Assembly (NCBI GenBank): GCA_027186245.1
Contig: CP114495.1
Span: 4,665,001 to 4,729,000 of the forward strand
Direction: 5' to 3'
Length of the DNA: 64,000 nt
From: Coriaria nepalensis
Taxonomy: Eukaryota; Streptophyta; Magnoliopsida; Cucurbitales; Coriariaceae
Shown: positions 1 through 10,979 of the stretch, one piece after another
How the letters are laid out: every line of letters starts with the position of its first letter
Position numbering within the stretch: the stretch's first letter is position 1
Position numbers and translations under genes: made by a program
Notes under the pieces: generated by a model
Databases searched by the model: none
What the model was told of the DNA's origin: nothing
What the model saw: the letters and a program-made list of their open reading frames with translations, nothing else

Positions 1-1390
1 TCGAAAGTTTGTTCAGCTAGTAGTGTTGATTGCATGGTTTGAAAGAGTCCGGAAAAACGAAACAAGCTAGCGAGAATGTGCAAGGGAACCAACTTCTTCC
101 TCCTCTCCCAAATGTGTATAGAAGAAGGATAAGAAGTTCTACTAGGGGAGATGGGTTTGGTGAAGGGAATGTTACTCCCAAAATTGCTATAGAGAAAATG
201 AAGGAGTTCTGGTCAGATTGGTTCAACCTATGAAAGCCATGCAAAAGACCATGACGAGTCAGTGGAGGGGGGGGGGGGGGGGGGGGGTATAAATCATTCT
301 ATTGACGAAAGGATTGAGGGAGTTGTGCGGCAAATGCATATCGAGTTTAGAAACAAACAGGCCCCTCTTCCAACTCCTCATCTCCCTCGTGCTTCATTAA
401 GCCTTCCTCCCCCTCTAACTCAACTAGGTCATCCCCTTCCCTAAGTTTGTTCACTTCTTCAAGCCCGGGGGGGGGGGGGGGGGGGGGTATAAATCATTCT
501 ATTGACGAAAGGATTGAGGGAGTTGTGCGGCAAATGCATATCGAGTTTAGAAACAAACAGGCCCCTCTTCCAACTCCTCATCTCCCTCGTGCTTCATTAA
601 GCCTTCCTCCCCCTCTAACTCAACTAGGTCATCCCCTTCCCTAAGTTTGTTCACTTCTTCAAGCCCAAATGGAAGATATCCTTATGAATCAAATCGAAGC
701 GGATGTTCAGCTCATAGGGATTGAATTTAGTAAGAAGTTCAAGATGTTTGAGGCAACTCTGAAGAAAGGAGGTATGGAATAAGAAAAGATGAATGGGCAA
801 GTCCCTTTACTCAGAAAATTTTGAACTACCATATGCCTAGGATGTTTAAACATCTTTCATTCAATTAATATAAAGGAGATTTTGATCTAAGGGACCATAT
901 TGAAGCATTTAGAACCACTATGAGGTTTAACTCTTTAAGTGATGAATTGATGTGTCAAACCTTCCACATTACTCCGGCCAGCCCAATAATGGATTGGTAT
1001 AGGTCTTTGGCTCCCAACTCAATTGATTCCTTGAGGAGTTAAAGACACAGTTTGCAGCTAGTTTCTCGAGAGCCAAAACACTTCAAAAAAAACCTTTCGT
1101 TAGTCTTCACACAATTAAACAACAACTGGGTGAGTCCTTAGGAAACTATACTAATCGTTTTCAAAGGGAAGCATAGAGAGTGGACCTACCCGCTGACCTA
1201 GAGGTGTTACATGCATTTTTTAGGGGTACCACTAATGATAAGTTTTTGTCCAAATCTAGTAAAAGGTGTTTTGAATCCTTTAGAGAGGCGTTGGAAGAAG
1301 TGAGGAAGATTTCGTACAATAGGAATATTTAGGCTGCTCAAGCAAAGGCAAGTCATAACTGAGCTCTGAATATACTAAAGGAGGGCCTGA
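1..1390 (+). pseudogene. Ty3/gypsy-type gag relic
   Basis: Degraded gag region of an LTR retrotransposon in the plus direction. Fragments from about 870 to 1360 match the Retrotrans_gag pattern in shifting frames: a stretch reading DHIEAFRTTMRFNS, then CQTFHITPASPIMDWYRSL, then LHTIKQQLGESLGNYTNRFQ and a later FRGTTNDKFL. Several stops and at least one frameshift break it, so no protein can be made. The first 230 bases keep an open frame, with no recognisable domain, in the position of a gag N-terminus. A 200-bp internal duplication with poly-G runs lies inside (separate entry). The family assignment is firm; the exact boundaries are not visible because the left end runs off the window. Confidence 0.7.
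267..666 (+). repeat. 200-bp direct duplication headed by poly-G runs
   Basis: Two consecutive units of about 200 bp (g-run plus bases 288-466, and g-run plus bases 488-666) appear identical by eye apart from the length of the G run. Each begins with about 20 uninterrupted Gs followed by TATAAATCATTC and ends with TTCACTTCTTCAAGCCC. The unit is part of the gag relic. Long homopolymer Gs flanking an exact duplication can be real slippage or an assembly error. Confidence 0.85.
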
Positions 1391-1482
1391 TCAAAAGAAG
1401 AGGAAGAAGGATTCTAGAAAAGCAACCGAATGAAGAGGTGATAAGAAAAGGAAGGAAGTTAAAAGAGCAAGTATATAAAGAA

Positions 1483-2087
1483 GGAAGTATGGCAAGTTTG
1501 TTCAGGAAGCTCTCTACCAGAGGAACAAGATCCTCCTTTTCTTCTGCCTCTTCTTCTTCTTCTTATTGCGTTCCTATTAAAGGAAGCCCTTCAAAATCAT
1601 CCACTTCTAATTCTAAACCTAAGAATTCAAAAGTAATTTAGGGTGATGAAGAAAAAATTCAAGAATCTAAACTCGATTTAATGAATTGGTATACTCACTA
1701 TAAGTAAATCATCCATTTATAAAAAAGGTGGAACATTTAGAAAAACAAGATTTGTGATAAAGATAGGGGAACATACAATTCTAATTTATAAGAGCTGAAA
1801 AGATTCTTGAGCATTTTCAATTGGAATTGTATCTTCCACTATTTTATAGTGGGATGATTTACTTATATTAGGTATATACCAATTCATCAAACCAAGTTCA
1901 GATTCTCGAATTCTTTCTTCATCACCTTGAATTACTTCTGAATTCTTAGGTTTAGAATTAGAAGTGAATGATTTAGAGGGGCTTTCTTTAACAGTAGGAA
2001 CGAGATAAGAAGAAGAAGAAGAGGCAGAAGAAGAAGATGATCCTGATCCTCTGGTAGAGAGCTTCCTGAACAAACTTGCCATACTCT
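1483..2087. repeat. Inverted repeat carrying two facing copies of a Ser-rich ORF
   Basis: The plus-strand arm (about 1487-1700) and minus-strand arm (about 2087-1870) both encode a protein beginning MASLFRKLSTRG, followed by a serine tract and a segment reading SNSKPKN. They are diverged copies (about 85-90% by eye) facing each other across a 100-170 bp centre. The plus copy stops after about 50 residues past that Met; the minus copy stays open for 98 codons (2082 to 1786). I do not recognise the protein. It may be part of a retroelement or pararetroelement. If transcribed through, the arms could pair into a long hairpin RNA. Confidence 0.75.
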
Positions 2088-2099
2088 TGATCTAATCAT

Positions 2100-2590
2100 A
2101 GTCAATGCACCACCTTGGGATACAACATGTGTCCCCTACCAGAGGATCATGTGTCCCTTCCATGTTCCTTCTTTCTCTATTTGTCACCATAGTAGAATTT
2201 CGATAAATTAATAGCTCGCTTAAATAATACTTGTCTCCGATCCTAATTTAAAGATAATGTGTTAAATTAATAATTCCCTAAATTTATAAGATAATATATT
2301 TTAAAAATTCATATAGGTCTCATGCAATATATAACATAATAATATCCTAATACATAGTGCTTGATATAGTTATGAGGCTATCATACATCCTAAATATGAC
2401 TTAATTACTGAATTTTAACTTGAAATTGCTATCCTAAAAAAAAAAGTAAACAGAGTGAGAGAAAAAATGGAAAAAAATTATAATTTTTATATTAAAGGTA
2501 GATGTTGGCAATAGCAGTAGTATGATAAATGATGACAGTGAAAGCTTGTGGTAGAAGTGATGGCAAAAGGTGGTGGTGGATGAAGGGGTG
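2100..2590. other. AT-rich spacer, no gene seen
   Basis: Low-complexity AT-rich DNA between the inverted repeat and the chromovirus remnant. No coding signal or structured repeat was recognised. Confidence 0.5.
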
Positions 2591-3120
2591 TAAATGAAAA
2601 ATAAATAAATAAAAAGATTACTAGCCTCTCAAAGGGGTTTTGAGACTCGCTCTCAACGTTGGAATTTCTACAAAAGATGGAATCCCTAAGAAAGAAACAA
2701 TTTTCCTCAACACAATACTCTACCTTTCATTACATTCTCAATGTCTTATATAGACAACCAAAGAAAAGAAAATAAGAAAATATCCTAAAGAAATAACAAC
2801 AGTTACCTACCAAAATTCAAGGAAAATAAAAGGAAAGTAAAATAAACAAATAAGCAAGAGTCAAAACAAGAGATATAGAAAATTCAATCCAACAAGCAAA
2901 CTTCATGCTTCTTGTTTTTGAATTGAATCAATTTACTCCCCATCTAAAGAACTTGCCTACGACAAGTTATGTTGAAGAAATCACTCAGTATAACCCGGTC
3001 AATCTTGGAAATCTCATCCACTTGAAGCCAACTAGAATTGGACATAGGGCGGTCCTTCCAACGAATGGGAAACTTATGATAACCACCACGTCATGTTGAT
3101 ATGAATTGATGATCAACAAT
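2590..3120 (-). mobile_element. Chromovirus (Ty3/gypsy) 3' end: chromodomain remnant and probable LTR
   Basis: On the minus strand about 3100-2970 reads HKFPIRWKDRPMSNSSW then a Glu/Asp-rich helix, the pattern of the chromodomain at the C-terminus of chromovirus integrase (family consensus W-K-x-R-P plus a later S-x-W). Downstream on the same strand, 2960-2590 is non-coding and in the position of the 3' LTR, but no matching 5' LTR was found. It has the same orientation as the reverse transcriptase relic at 4.19-5.5 kb and may be the other end of that element, with the integrase region replaced by prenyltransferase-derived DNA. Confidence 0.6.
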
Positions 3121-3124
3121 GCAC

Positions 3125-3866
3125 TTAATTAATATTAACTATGTGCTTAGATACGTACCATTCAAGGCAAGAAACTGTTGTAATATGTAAATTGTAAATT
3201 CAGCATCAATGCATCGTTGATTACTGCTTTGTTTGGTAATAATTTTTCAAAACATTTTTTGTATTTTGAAAGATTAAAATCGATTTGGGGGAGGAGACAA
3301 ACTTATTTGGTTGATTTTTAGTATCATAATTTTTCATAAATGGGTTTGCAAAAGGATGAAAAATGGGTCCAAAAAATCGAAATAATAAAATATTTAACCT
3401 TTATTTGATAATATTTTTGCAAAATAAATTTTTTTTTTTTTAAGAGAGAAAACTAGTATCGAGGATGTGACAAACTTGTTTGGTATAAATTTTTTGTGCC
3501 ATAATTTCTTGAAACCGATTTTACAAAATGACAAAAAATAGGTCAGGAAAATTGATATAACAAAATTAAGTGGTTGGTTTTTTAAGTTTTTTATTCTTTG
3601 TATTATTTCCTTTTTTCGAATTTTAATTGAAACTTTTTTTTTGGTTAGAATAAGTAGTATCTTAAAAAAAAGAAAAAAAAAGAAAAAACTAAGAGATTAT
3701 GGTTGACTATGAAACATCTATAAATTCACTTTTTGGATGTAGAGGGAAACATATATTCACCCCCTTAATACTAATTAGCATCTCAATTTCAATTACTGCA
3801 ATCAATATGTCTTCCCCCTTACTTCACACAAACTGCTGGTTCCCATCACATACTATGACCAACCCC
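3125..3866 (+). pseudogene. Prenyltransferase promoter and exon 1 relic (copy A)
   Basis: Truncated duplicate of the 5' end of the intact prenyltransferase at 17 kb. Bases 3711-3864 match 16972-17126 with about three mismatches, including the TATA box (TATAAATT at 3719), the leader and the first 19 codons from the ATG at 3807 (MSSPLLHTNCWFPSHTMTN). Homology ends abruptly there and a stop follows after three more codons. Upstream, 3125-3235 matches 16630-16730. The middle (about 3240-3690) differs and contains an imperfect tandem repeat of about 195 bp. The near identity of the exon shows a recent copy. It can encode only about 22 residues. Confidence 0.9.
3280..3560 (+). repeat. Imperfect tandem repeat in copy A promoter
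   Basis: Two related blocks about 195 bp apart. Each has GACAAACTT(A/G)TTTGGT, then a run ending in a CATAATTT motif, then an adenine-rich stretch containing AAATAGGTC or AAATGGGTC. This block is absent from the intact gene's promoter at the corresponding place. Confidence 0.5.
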
Positions 3867-4009
3867 TGTAGATGAAGAAAGGGAGAATTTGATGAAGAAG
3901 AAGATGAAGATTTGAGACATTTTTGGATTTTGAGTAATGAAGGAAGAAGAAGCGGGGGTTTGTTGGTTATGGAAGTCGAATTAGTAATTTTCACCCACCC
4001 AAAAAAAAA

Positions 4010-5500
4010 AAAAAAAAAAAACTAGTTTGTAAAGTTTTTCAAAATTAGGCATTTAAAAAATAATATTATTCAAAAGGCCATCTAACCATTTAACCCATAA
4101 AGAAATAAGAACAAATACAGGTTGATAAAGAGTAAAATATTCACTTTCTATGCAAATAAACTTTGAGCATGCTTAGGAATAGTATCTGAATCCTCGAATG
4201 ACATTTTCATGTTGTCTACATAAACCATCAGCCATAATATTTGATGTTTCAGGTTTATAAACAATATCAAAATCATAACCAATTAATATTTCTTTTAAAC
4301 TATAATGATCTGTTTGAATGGTAAAATGAGAGCTTAGGAGATATTGTCTCCATTTTCACACAGCTTGTGTCACTGCATACAATTCACAGACAATATGGAA
4401 AACTTTTAGACAAAGCAGGACTCAAATATTTTACTAAAATATGAAAGATAGTGACAATTTCGAATTAATACTACACCTACGCCACTACCAGATGCATCAG
4501 CTTGAACGATAAATGGTTGAGTAAAGTCTGGTAAAGCTAATACAAGAGGGAATTGTTCAATAATTTAAAAGAATTTTGAGCAGTTTTAAACCAAACAAAT
4601 TTATCCTTTTTAAGTAAATTTGTTAAGGAAGACCCTATCAAAGCATAGTTCTTTACAAAACTTTTGTAATAACCAGAAAGTCCGAGTAGTCCTCTTAATG
4701 TTTTCAATTTATTAGGAATAGGCCACAATTGGACTACTTCTATTTTCTTAGGATCAAACATCAACACCATATACGAGTTTGTCCAAACAAACACTTGGAT
4801 TTTTTAGCAAAATAAGAATCACTTCTTAAACAGTTTAAAACCAATCTCAATAGTTCCAATTGTCCTTCTAAATTTTTGTTATAAACTAAGATATAATCCA
4901 TGAAAATAATTACAAATTTCCTAAGGTATGACTTAAAAGAAATATTCATAATAGATTGAAAAGTAGATGGAGCATTAATTAAACTAAAGGACATTACTAA
5001 GAATTCCTAATGGCCTTCATGTATCCTAAAGGCAGGTTTAGGAATATTAGAAGGACATACGCTATTTTAGTGGGTATCCGGATCTTAAATCAATTTTAGA
5101 AAATATTACAGAACCATGTAGTTCATCTAATAACTCATCCATAGTAGGAATAGGGAATTTATTCTTTTTATGGTAACATTATTGAGTGCTCTATAATCAA
5201 CACAAAACCTCCATGTACCATATATATATATATAATTTTTTGAACTAATAAAACTGGTGAAGAAAAAAGACTGTGAATGCCTAATAATACCAATTCGAAG
5301 CATTTCTTCTACTAATGGTTCCATTTAATGTTTTTTACAGTAAGGATATCGAAAAGGTTTTACATTAATAGAACAGGTATTAGGTAAAAGATGTATTTGA
5401 TGATCAATCAATCTACCAGGAGGTAAAGTAGTGGGTATAGAAAATACATCAGCAAATGAATCAAGTAAAGGTAACATAGATTAATCCGATTAATGCTCAA
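4010..5500 (-). pseudogene. Ty3/gypsy reverse transcriptase / RNase H relic
   Basis: Minus-strand pol fragment broken by stops and frameshifts. In coding order from 5320 down: an RT segment reading [14 protein letters not shown]; then FSLINAPSTFQSIMN; then an active-site region reading FVIIFMDYILVYNK (catalytic YxDD-type motif decayed, with DY replacing DD); then LRGLLGLSGYYKSFVKNYA of the RT thumb/connection. RNase H ends near 4190 with YDFDIVYKPETSNIMADGL. An (AT)n insertion at about 5221-5236 interrupts the RT. No integrase was found where it should follow (below 4190); prenyltransferase-like DNA lies there instead. Non-functional. Confidence 0.85.
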
Positions 5501-5584
5501 TTAACCTTTTGCCCAATTTTATTAACCTAGATCTAGCTCAATTTTAGCATCCAGTTTTCATAAGATTTATATTCTAAAAATTGA

Positions 5585-6200
5585 CTTGTCAATAACAAAC
5601 ATAAAAACAGCAAGAACACAACACATACTGTGGTTCAACTTTCTTAACTAAAAAGCCTACATCCACATTGAGCTCCTAAAATAGAAGGAGCTCGTAACAC
5701 TATGTCTATCCAAGTTCATACAACACGAATATAAGACGAATACCACCAAATCAAGCTAAATCAACAATCCCTAAACTCACCAGTATAGACATCACAACCA
5801 AGAACCAAGAATCGATTCTCAACCTAGAAGAAATCCACTCCTAAAGATCATGAAGACTCTGCCATATTACCAGTACCAACCGTGAGCAAGAATCGAAGAA
5901 GAACGCTAATTACCCAAGCTTGAAGACGGCAGCCCCTGGTCGTGCTAGTAAAATCAGAGAGAAGAGAGAAATCCCAAATTGAAAGAGTAAAGTGATAATT
6001 AGAGGAAAAATATATCCCTCACTAATTTACCCAAAACCAGCCAAGCTTAACAATGGGCCACAAGTTGGGCTAATTAAGTGCAAGACCCAAATCCGGTTGC
6101 TCCAGAATCAACGCATCGGGTAAGATTGGGTTTTGAGCCATCCATGAATTGGCCTTCACAACTTACCACCCTGAAGCACGAAACTTTTATATTTACCCCA
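5585..6200 (-). mobile_element. Probable LTR of the minus-strand copia relic
   Basis: Non-coding segment directly 3' of the copia RNase H relic at 6.26-6.68 kb, in the right place and orientation for its 3' LTR. Read on the minus strand it contains leader-like sequence typical of copia LTR/UTR DNA and no coding signal. Exact ends and a second LTR could not be identified. Confidence 0.4.
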
Positions 6201-6263
6201 TAGTACTACAACATACCCGTCGACCCGTTTTTACCGTCATTGCCCATAGAGTTACTGACTACC

Positions 6264-8390
6264 CTATAAGTGTAAGCGATACATAAATTTAGTTACGGTT
6301 ACTACTTTCGTACCCATGTCTATTGGATTTTCCTTTGTCATAATCTTTGAAACCTTTATCTCTTCCGAAGAGATCTGAACTTGAACATAATGGTAATTGA
6401 CGTCCACATACTTCATACTCTCGTGAAGAACCATAAATTTACTGAGATAAAGTGCGCTCTGATTGTGGAGTAGTTCGTTGCGACCATATTGTTTCCTTGA
6501 TTGCACCTGTCATAGCAGTGTACTCGGTTTCAATTGATGACAACACAATTAACAGATGCAATTGCATCTTCCAAATAATGCAATTTCTATTTAGAAAAAT
6601 TTGATATGATGTAATTAATTTTTGAGAGTCTCTGTCACCTATAAAATCTGAATCTTTAAAATCAGCTAAATCCAAATCATCAATTACAGAAATTCAATCT
6701 TATATTAAGTGTGTTATTTACAAACCTTAATATCCACTTTAATCAACTCAATCCTCGTGATCGGGATTTGACTTGAATCTACTTAAGAGTGAGATTGCAA
6801 AAGACAAATCAGGTCGTGTGCTAATCATTGAATATGAAACTAAACATATAACATTTGAATATAGTGTAGTTTTTCATTTATACCAATTTAGATTCAAATT
6901 TTGAACTTTTCATTTTACTTAAAATAAAATGACTCACTAAAGGTGAATTAAGTAGTTTGCAACTAGAGATCCCAAATTTTGACACAACTTTTATTAGGAA
7001 TTTTTTTTGATGCAACGTAATTAACAAGTTCTTTCGATCTCTTATAATTTTCATACAAAGTATTTTTATTTTTTTTGCATTCCCTAATTTCTTTATGTCA
7101 AACTCAAAATTCAACTTCAGTTTCAATTCAATTAACACGAATTTAAATTTATAAATTAATAATATATTATCAGTGTATATTAATAAGTTAACACATATGA
7201 TATCCAAACACGCAAAATAAAAACGACTATCATACTTAGTTTTACTAAAACAATTATTATCACAAATGCATCGAAATGCTTATATCATTACTTAAGAGAT
7301 CGTTTAAGGCCATATAAGGACTTATGCAATAAAAACATGTAATTAGATCAACTCTTATCCACAAAACCATTAGGTTGACTCATACATATTATTTTCTCTA
7401 ACTAATCATGCAAGAAAGCATTTGTTATGTCCATTGGTTCAAGTTCTAAGTCATAGAATGCAACTACTTCTAACATGAATTCTAATGGTCTTAAACTTAA
7501 CAACAAGTGAATATATTTTATGGAAATATATTCCTTTTGGGTAAATCATTTAGCAAGTAATCCTGCCGTTGTTTTCTTGTTTCAGAACAAGAGACTAAGT
7601 CTTATTTTGCATCAACATGTCCAACTCTTTCTTCATGATCGCTACCTATTTCTCACTCTCCCTCGAGTTAATGGCATCTCCATAATCACTTGCTTTAGTT
7701 CCCTGAATATCTATCCTACAAATAAAGCAATGTTGATTTAATTGGCATAAGAATATTTTGTATTTGGCTTTACCTATACTTTACCCCTATCTTGGGTAAA
7801 TTGATAAATAGTAATTTAATCATGGTTGGATCTATTTAAGACCCCAACTTCATTATAATATAAATTATGACCATCCTTGATCTCTAACACATAATCTAGA
7901 GGGGTAATCCCTCAATTTTTGTGCCATCCAGTTGATGTCTGATTGGGACAGAAGTGGTTGTATGCTCCTCCACCTCAATGAAAGATCCCTTATAGGTGTT
8001 AGAGGATGATTGGATATTGGTTGTCGTACCTTTAGAAGAGTTAGTAAACTTACATGGAAACAAATTATCATTAAAAATAATATCTCTAATAATAATGATT
8101 CTAATGCCAATCAATTCTCTATCCCACAACCTATACCTTTCAGTCTCTTCCTCATATCCTAAGAAGACACATTTTTGTAACCTAGGGTCAAGTTTTTTAT
8201 TTGTTTCACATGCATAGGAAATACACCCAAAGACTCCTAAAATAGGATTCCTAGAAATCTAGTTTTCTTTATAACACTTAGTCTATTGCACTAGACGGAC
8301 TGCTACATAAAATATGATGAGATTTTTAACACCTCTACCCAAAATGATTTGTATCTTTTTATCAGTACATTATAATTTCTAAACACTATG
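6264..8390 (-). pseudogene. Ty1/copia pol relic (integrase end, RT, RNase H)
   Basis: Minus-strand copia polyprotein remnant in fragments. About 8200-7890 keeps the end of integrase (KCVFLGYEEETERYRLWDRE-type motif). About 7500-7215 keeps RT with FDLELEQMD-like and AFLH motifs. 7207-6878 keeps the palm and beyond (IYTDNILLI with decayed YVDD; GNAKKIKILCMKIIRDRK; PLVSHFILS). 6675-6264 keeps RNase H (SSIETEYTAMTGAIKETIW, then KENPIDMGTKVVTV). Order and orientation are those of Ty1/copia, in which integrase precedes RT. Many stops and indels make it non-functional. Confidence 0.88.
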
Positions 8391-8523
8391 ACAAATTTTA
8401 TTTATTTATTTTTCTTTTAGACTAATTGATCTTATGATTCGGATCATGATCAGACATGAGTGCTAGACAAAGCAAATTATTCTCCGACAATACTCTCACT
8501 CTTGTCACTAATTCATCAATACT
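8365..8523 (+). pseudogene. Prenyltransferase intron 8 / exon 9 relic
   Basis: This short block matches 19290-19440 of the intact prenyltransferase: the tail of intron 8, the GATCAG acceptor and the 33-nt exon 9 (here ACATGAGTGCTAGACAAAGC and onward), plus the start of intron 9. The exon's donor is destroyed (CTCCGAC instead of CTCAGGTC). It ends about 16 bp before an LTR at 8539. It is probably the remaining 3' piece of a second gene copy otherwise removed or split by retroelement insertion. Confidence 0.85.
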
Positions 8524-8538
8524 ATATAGATATATAGT

Positions 8539-9176
8539 TGTTGAAGTCTACTGAGGAGCAACCTCAACAGTTGTTAATGAAGCCTATTCGAAGCTCGAAT
8601 GAAGGTTGGAGGCTGGTCCCAAGGGGGACGAGGATGATCTTGTCACATAGGGGGATGAGGCTAACGTACTATTGGCTATGATCCACATTTAGGACAAATG
8701 TTGCACCACTATAAGGACCCCATAAATAAATTCTGATGGATGAGGTTAATCTCATATCACTAAGAGATGAGGCTTCCTCAATATTCCTTTTAGAGGTTGG
8801 AAAAAAGGCTTGATTATACCTAAAGGAGGCCGACCACATTCTAAACACGCCTAGGGATGAGGTCAACCCTTCTAATAATGATGGGCCTCAGAGAAGATAG
8901 TAGGTCACATATGACAGAAGGATGGGCCAATGTGGCCTAAACTTATAAGCAGGTCCAGTAAGGTTTCTTCCTATACCAAAGATATAAAAGGATTGACACT
9001 TTAGTAGGAGAAGGTACAACACTTGGCCATAATCATTGCATCTTATTAAATTCCTTTAAGGGATAAGCCGACCCATCCCCGTTTTGTCACTTATTTCTGT
9101 CTTTGTAGGTTCACCCGGCCTTGTAGCACACTCGTGGTTATGGATCCCTTCATCTTGACAAAAATCCACATCAACA
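8539..9176 (+). mobile_element. 5' LTR of a Ty3/gypsy element
   Basis: Starts TGTTGA and ends TCAACA, a perfect short terminal inversion with the TG...CA ends of plant LTRs. It is followed at once by GTTTGGCATCAACTATGGG, the position and style of a primer-binding/leader segment seen in plant gypsy elements (compare the usual TGGCGCC...GTGGG form). A gag relic follows in the same direction. No matching 3' LTR is in the window. Length 638 bp. Confidence 0.75.
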
Positions 9177-9259
9177 GTTTGGCATCAACTATGGGAATTT
9201 CTTGATCTCAATACTTGAAGCTTCAATGGGTTAGACTGTTTGAATCATGATAGCAATTG

Positions 9260-10520
9260 GAGAGATTGAATAGGAATGAGAGAACATAGATGATGTGGAG
9301 AGCATGGTTACTTATGGACAGGGATCGAGGGGTGCAAACCCATCACTACCTTAAGAAAAAGGCCTCAAATTAGGGCACAGTCTATGCTTGGAAGAAGAGG
9401 CGTAACTTCTCAGACTAATTTACCCACTAGGAGTGAGGGAGCAGACTTGATCCAACTCTTTGAGATGATGGAGAGGAATACAATGAAGCACGCTCGGACG
9501 ATGGATCGAGTATTGAATGAAAGGTTGGCGGAGGCCCTTACTTATATTAGAGCTGAGATGAGGGAAGATTTGTAACTGCTGGAGGCAGCACGGGTTTAGG
9601 TTCATACAGTGTAATAGCTAGAGAATCCTAGCAGGACTAAGGGTAAGAAAGCAGTAGAAGATAAAGGCCATTCCAATGGCGATCTTGTAGTAGAAGTGGT
9701 AGCTAATTTTGATGACCTCAGGGTAGAGCTGATGGGTGGAAAAAGCTAAGAACGATTCCTAAAAGTCTTAGTGGAACAAGAAGTTTGGCAAGCTAGAGGT
9801 GCTCATTAAGAAGGAAGCTTATCCTACTTCTAAGAAGTCGAGGAGTCAGTTCACTTAGCAAGTTTTAGGAGCCAACGTTTCTCCACGTTTAGACCCCCTC
9901 CTATGGAGAGGTATGATAGGACTCAGGATCTATGCAATCATATTGAAGCTTATGAAACCATGATGAGGCTGAACGAGCTATAAGATGAGCTGATGTGTCA
10001 AGCCTTTCACATCACGTTGAAGGAGGCTACTATGGACTGTTATCATTCGCTTACACCAGGGAAGATAGACTCTTTTGATGACTTGAGCACCCAAGTTTTA
10101 GCCAGCTTCATAGGCTCGAAGACCCTAAGGACGCCTGTGATCAGCCTTAACACCATCAAACAACACCTTAAGGACCCTCTTCTAGAGTATGTGAACCATT
10201 TTCATGCTACAGCCAACAAGATAGAGGCATCTAGAGATGTAGGGTCCTACACACTTTTCTATGAGGGACCAATGATAGAGAACTCGTCCGCTAGTTAGGA
10301 AAGCTTAACTTCAAATCTTTCTCTGAGGCACTCATTGAAGCTAAGAGGATTAAGGTGACTATTGAGATATTAGAGAAGTAGGTGAGATCCCAACAAGGAC
10401 AAGCTAGGGGAAGTGGTTCAGATCATGATAGCAAGCGGATAAAGGAGGAACCGAATGGGAGGTCAGACTGGGGAAATGATTGGAAGAAGAAAGCTGAGAG
10501 GAGGACCTAGCAATTCTTGC
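9260..10520 (+). pseudogene. Ty3/gypsy gag relic downstream of the 8.5-kb LTR
   Basis: Open pieces at 9384-9575 (63 codons) and 9993-10298 (101 codons) encode gag. The second reads CQAFHITLKEATMDCYHSL, then DSFDDLSTQVLASFIGSK and NTIKQHLKDPLLEYVNHFHA, a clear Retrotrans_gag domain. It is the same broad family as the gag at 0.9-1.4 kb. Stops separate the pieces. At about 10520 it is fused to an unrelated copia RNase H fragment, so pol is missing. Confidence 0.8.
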
Positions 10521-10524
10521 ATGG

Positions 10525-10852
10525 TGGAAATTGTGTGAGTTAGAAAACCCAACTTCAACAACTTGTTACAGTCTTGTCCACTAAGACAAAATACATGGTG
10601 GTAACTAATTTATTCAAATATGAGATTTGGCTTCAAGGTTTATTGAGGGAAATTAAAATATTGCATAGCTCTTGTACTATTAACTCTAATAGTCGGGGTG
10701 CTATAAATTTATGTCGTAATCATGTTCATTATTTAGCGAAGCATGTTGATAATAAATTTTATTTTGTTGAGGATCAGCTAGCTGATGGTACTTTGAACAT
10801 TTCAAAGGGCACCATGGAACATTTAGGCATTTCCGAAGTTTATTTTATGTAA
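10525..10852 (+). pseudogene. Ty1/copia RNase H C-terminal fragment
   Basis: Open frame of 92 codons reading STKTKYMVVTNLFKYEIWL, then a segment with INLCRNHVHYLAKHVDNKF, the C-terminal RNase H of Ty1/copia. It is joined on its 5' side to a gypsy gag, so it is a truncated element or a recombination/nesting junction. The 3' LTR follows. Confidence 0.8.
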
Positions 10853-10979
10853 TGTATTGCTGGTATCTATCTAGAGCAATGAAGACATTAATGTTGGAAT
10901 CTATAAATATGCATAAGGGAAAGAAATCTGAGAGATGAGTTATCTGTAGTTAGTGGTATCCGATCTTCAAAGTGGAGGA

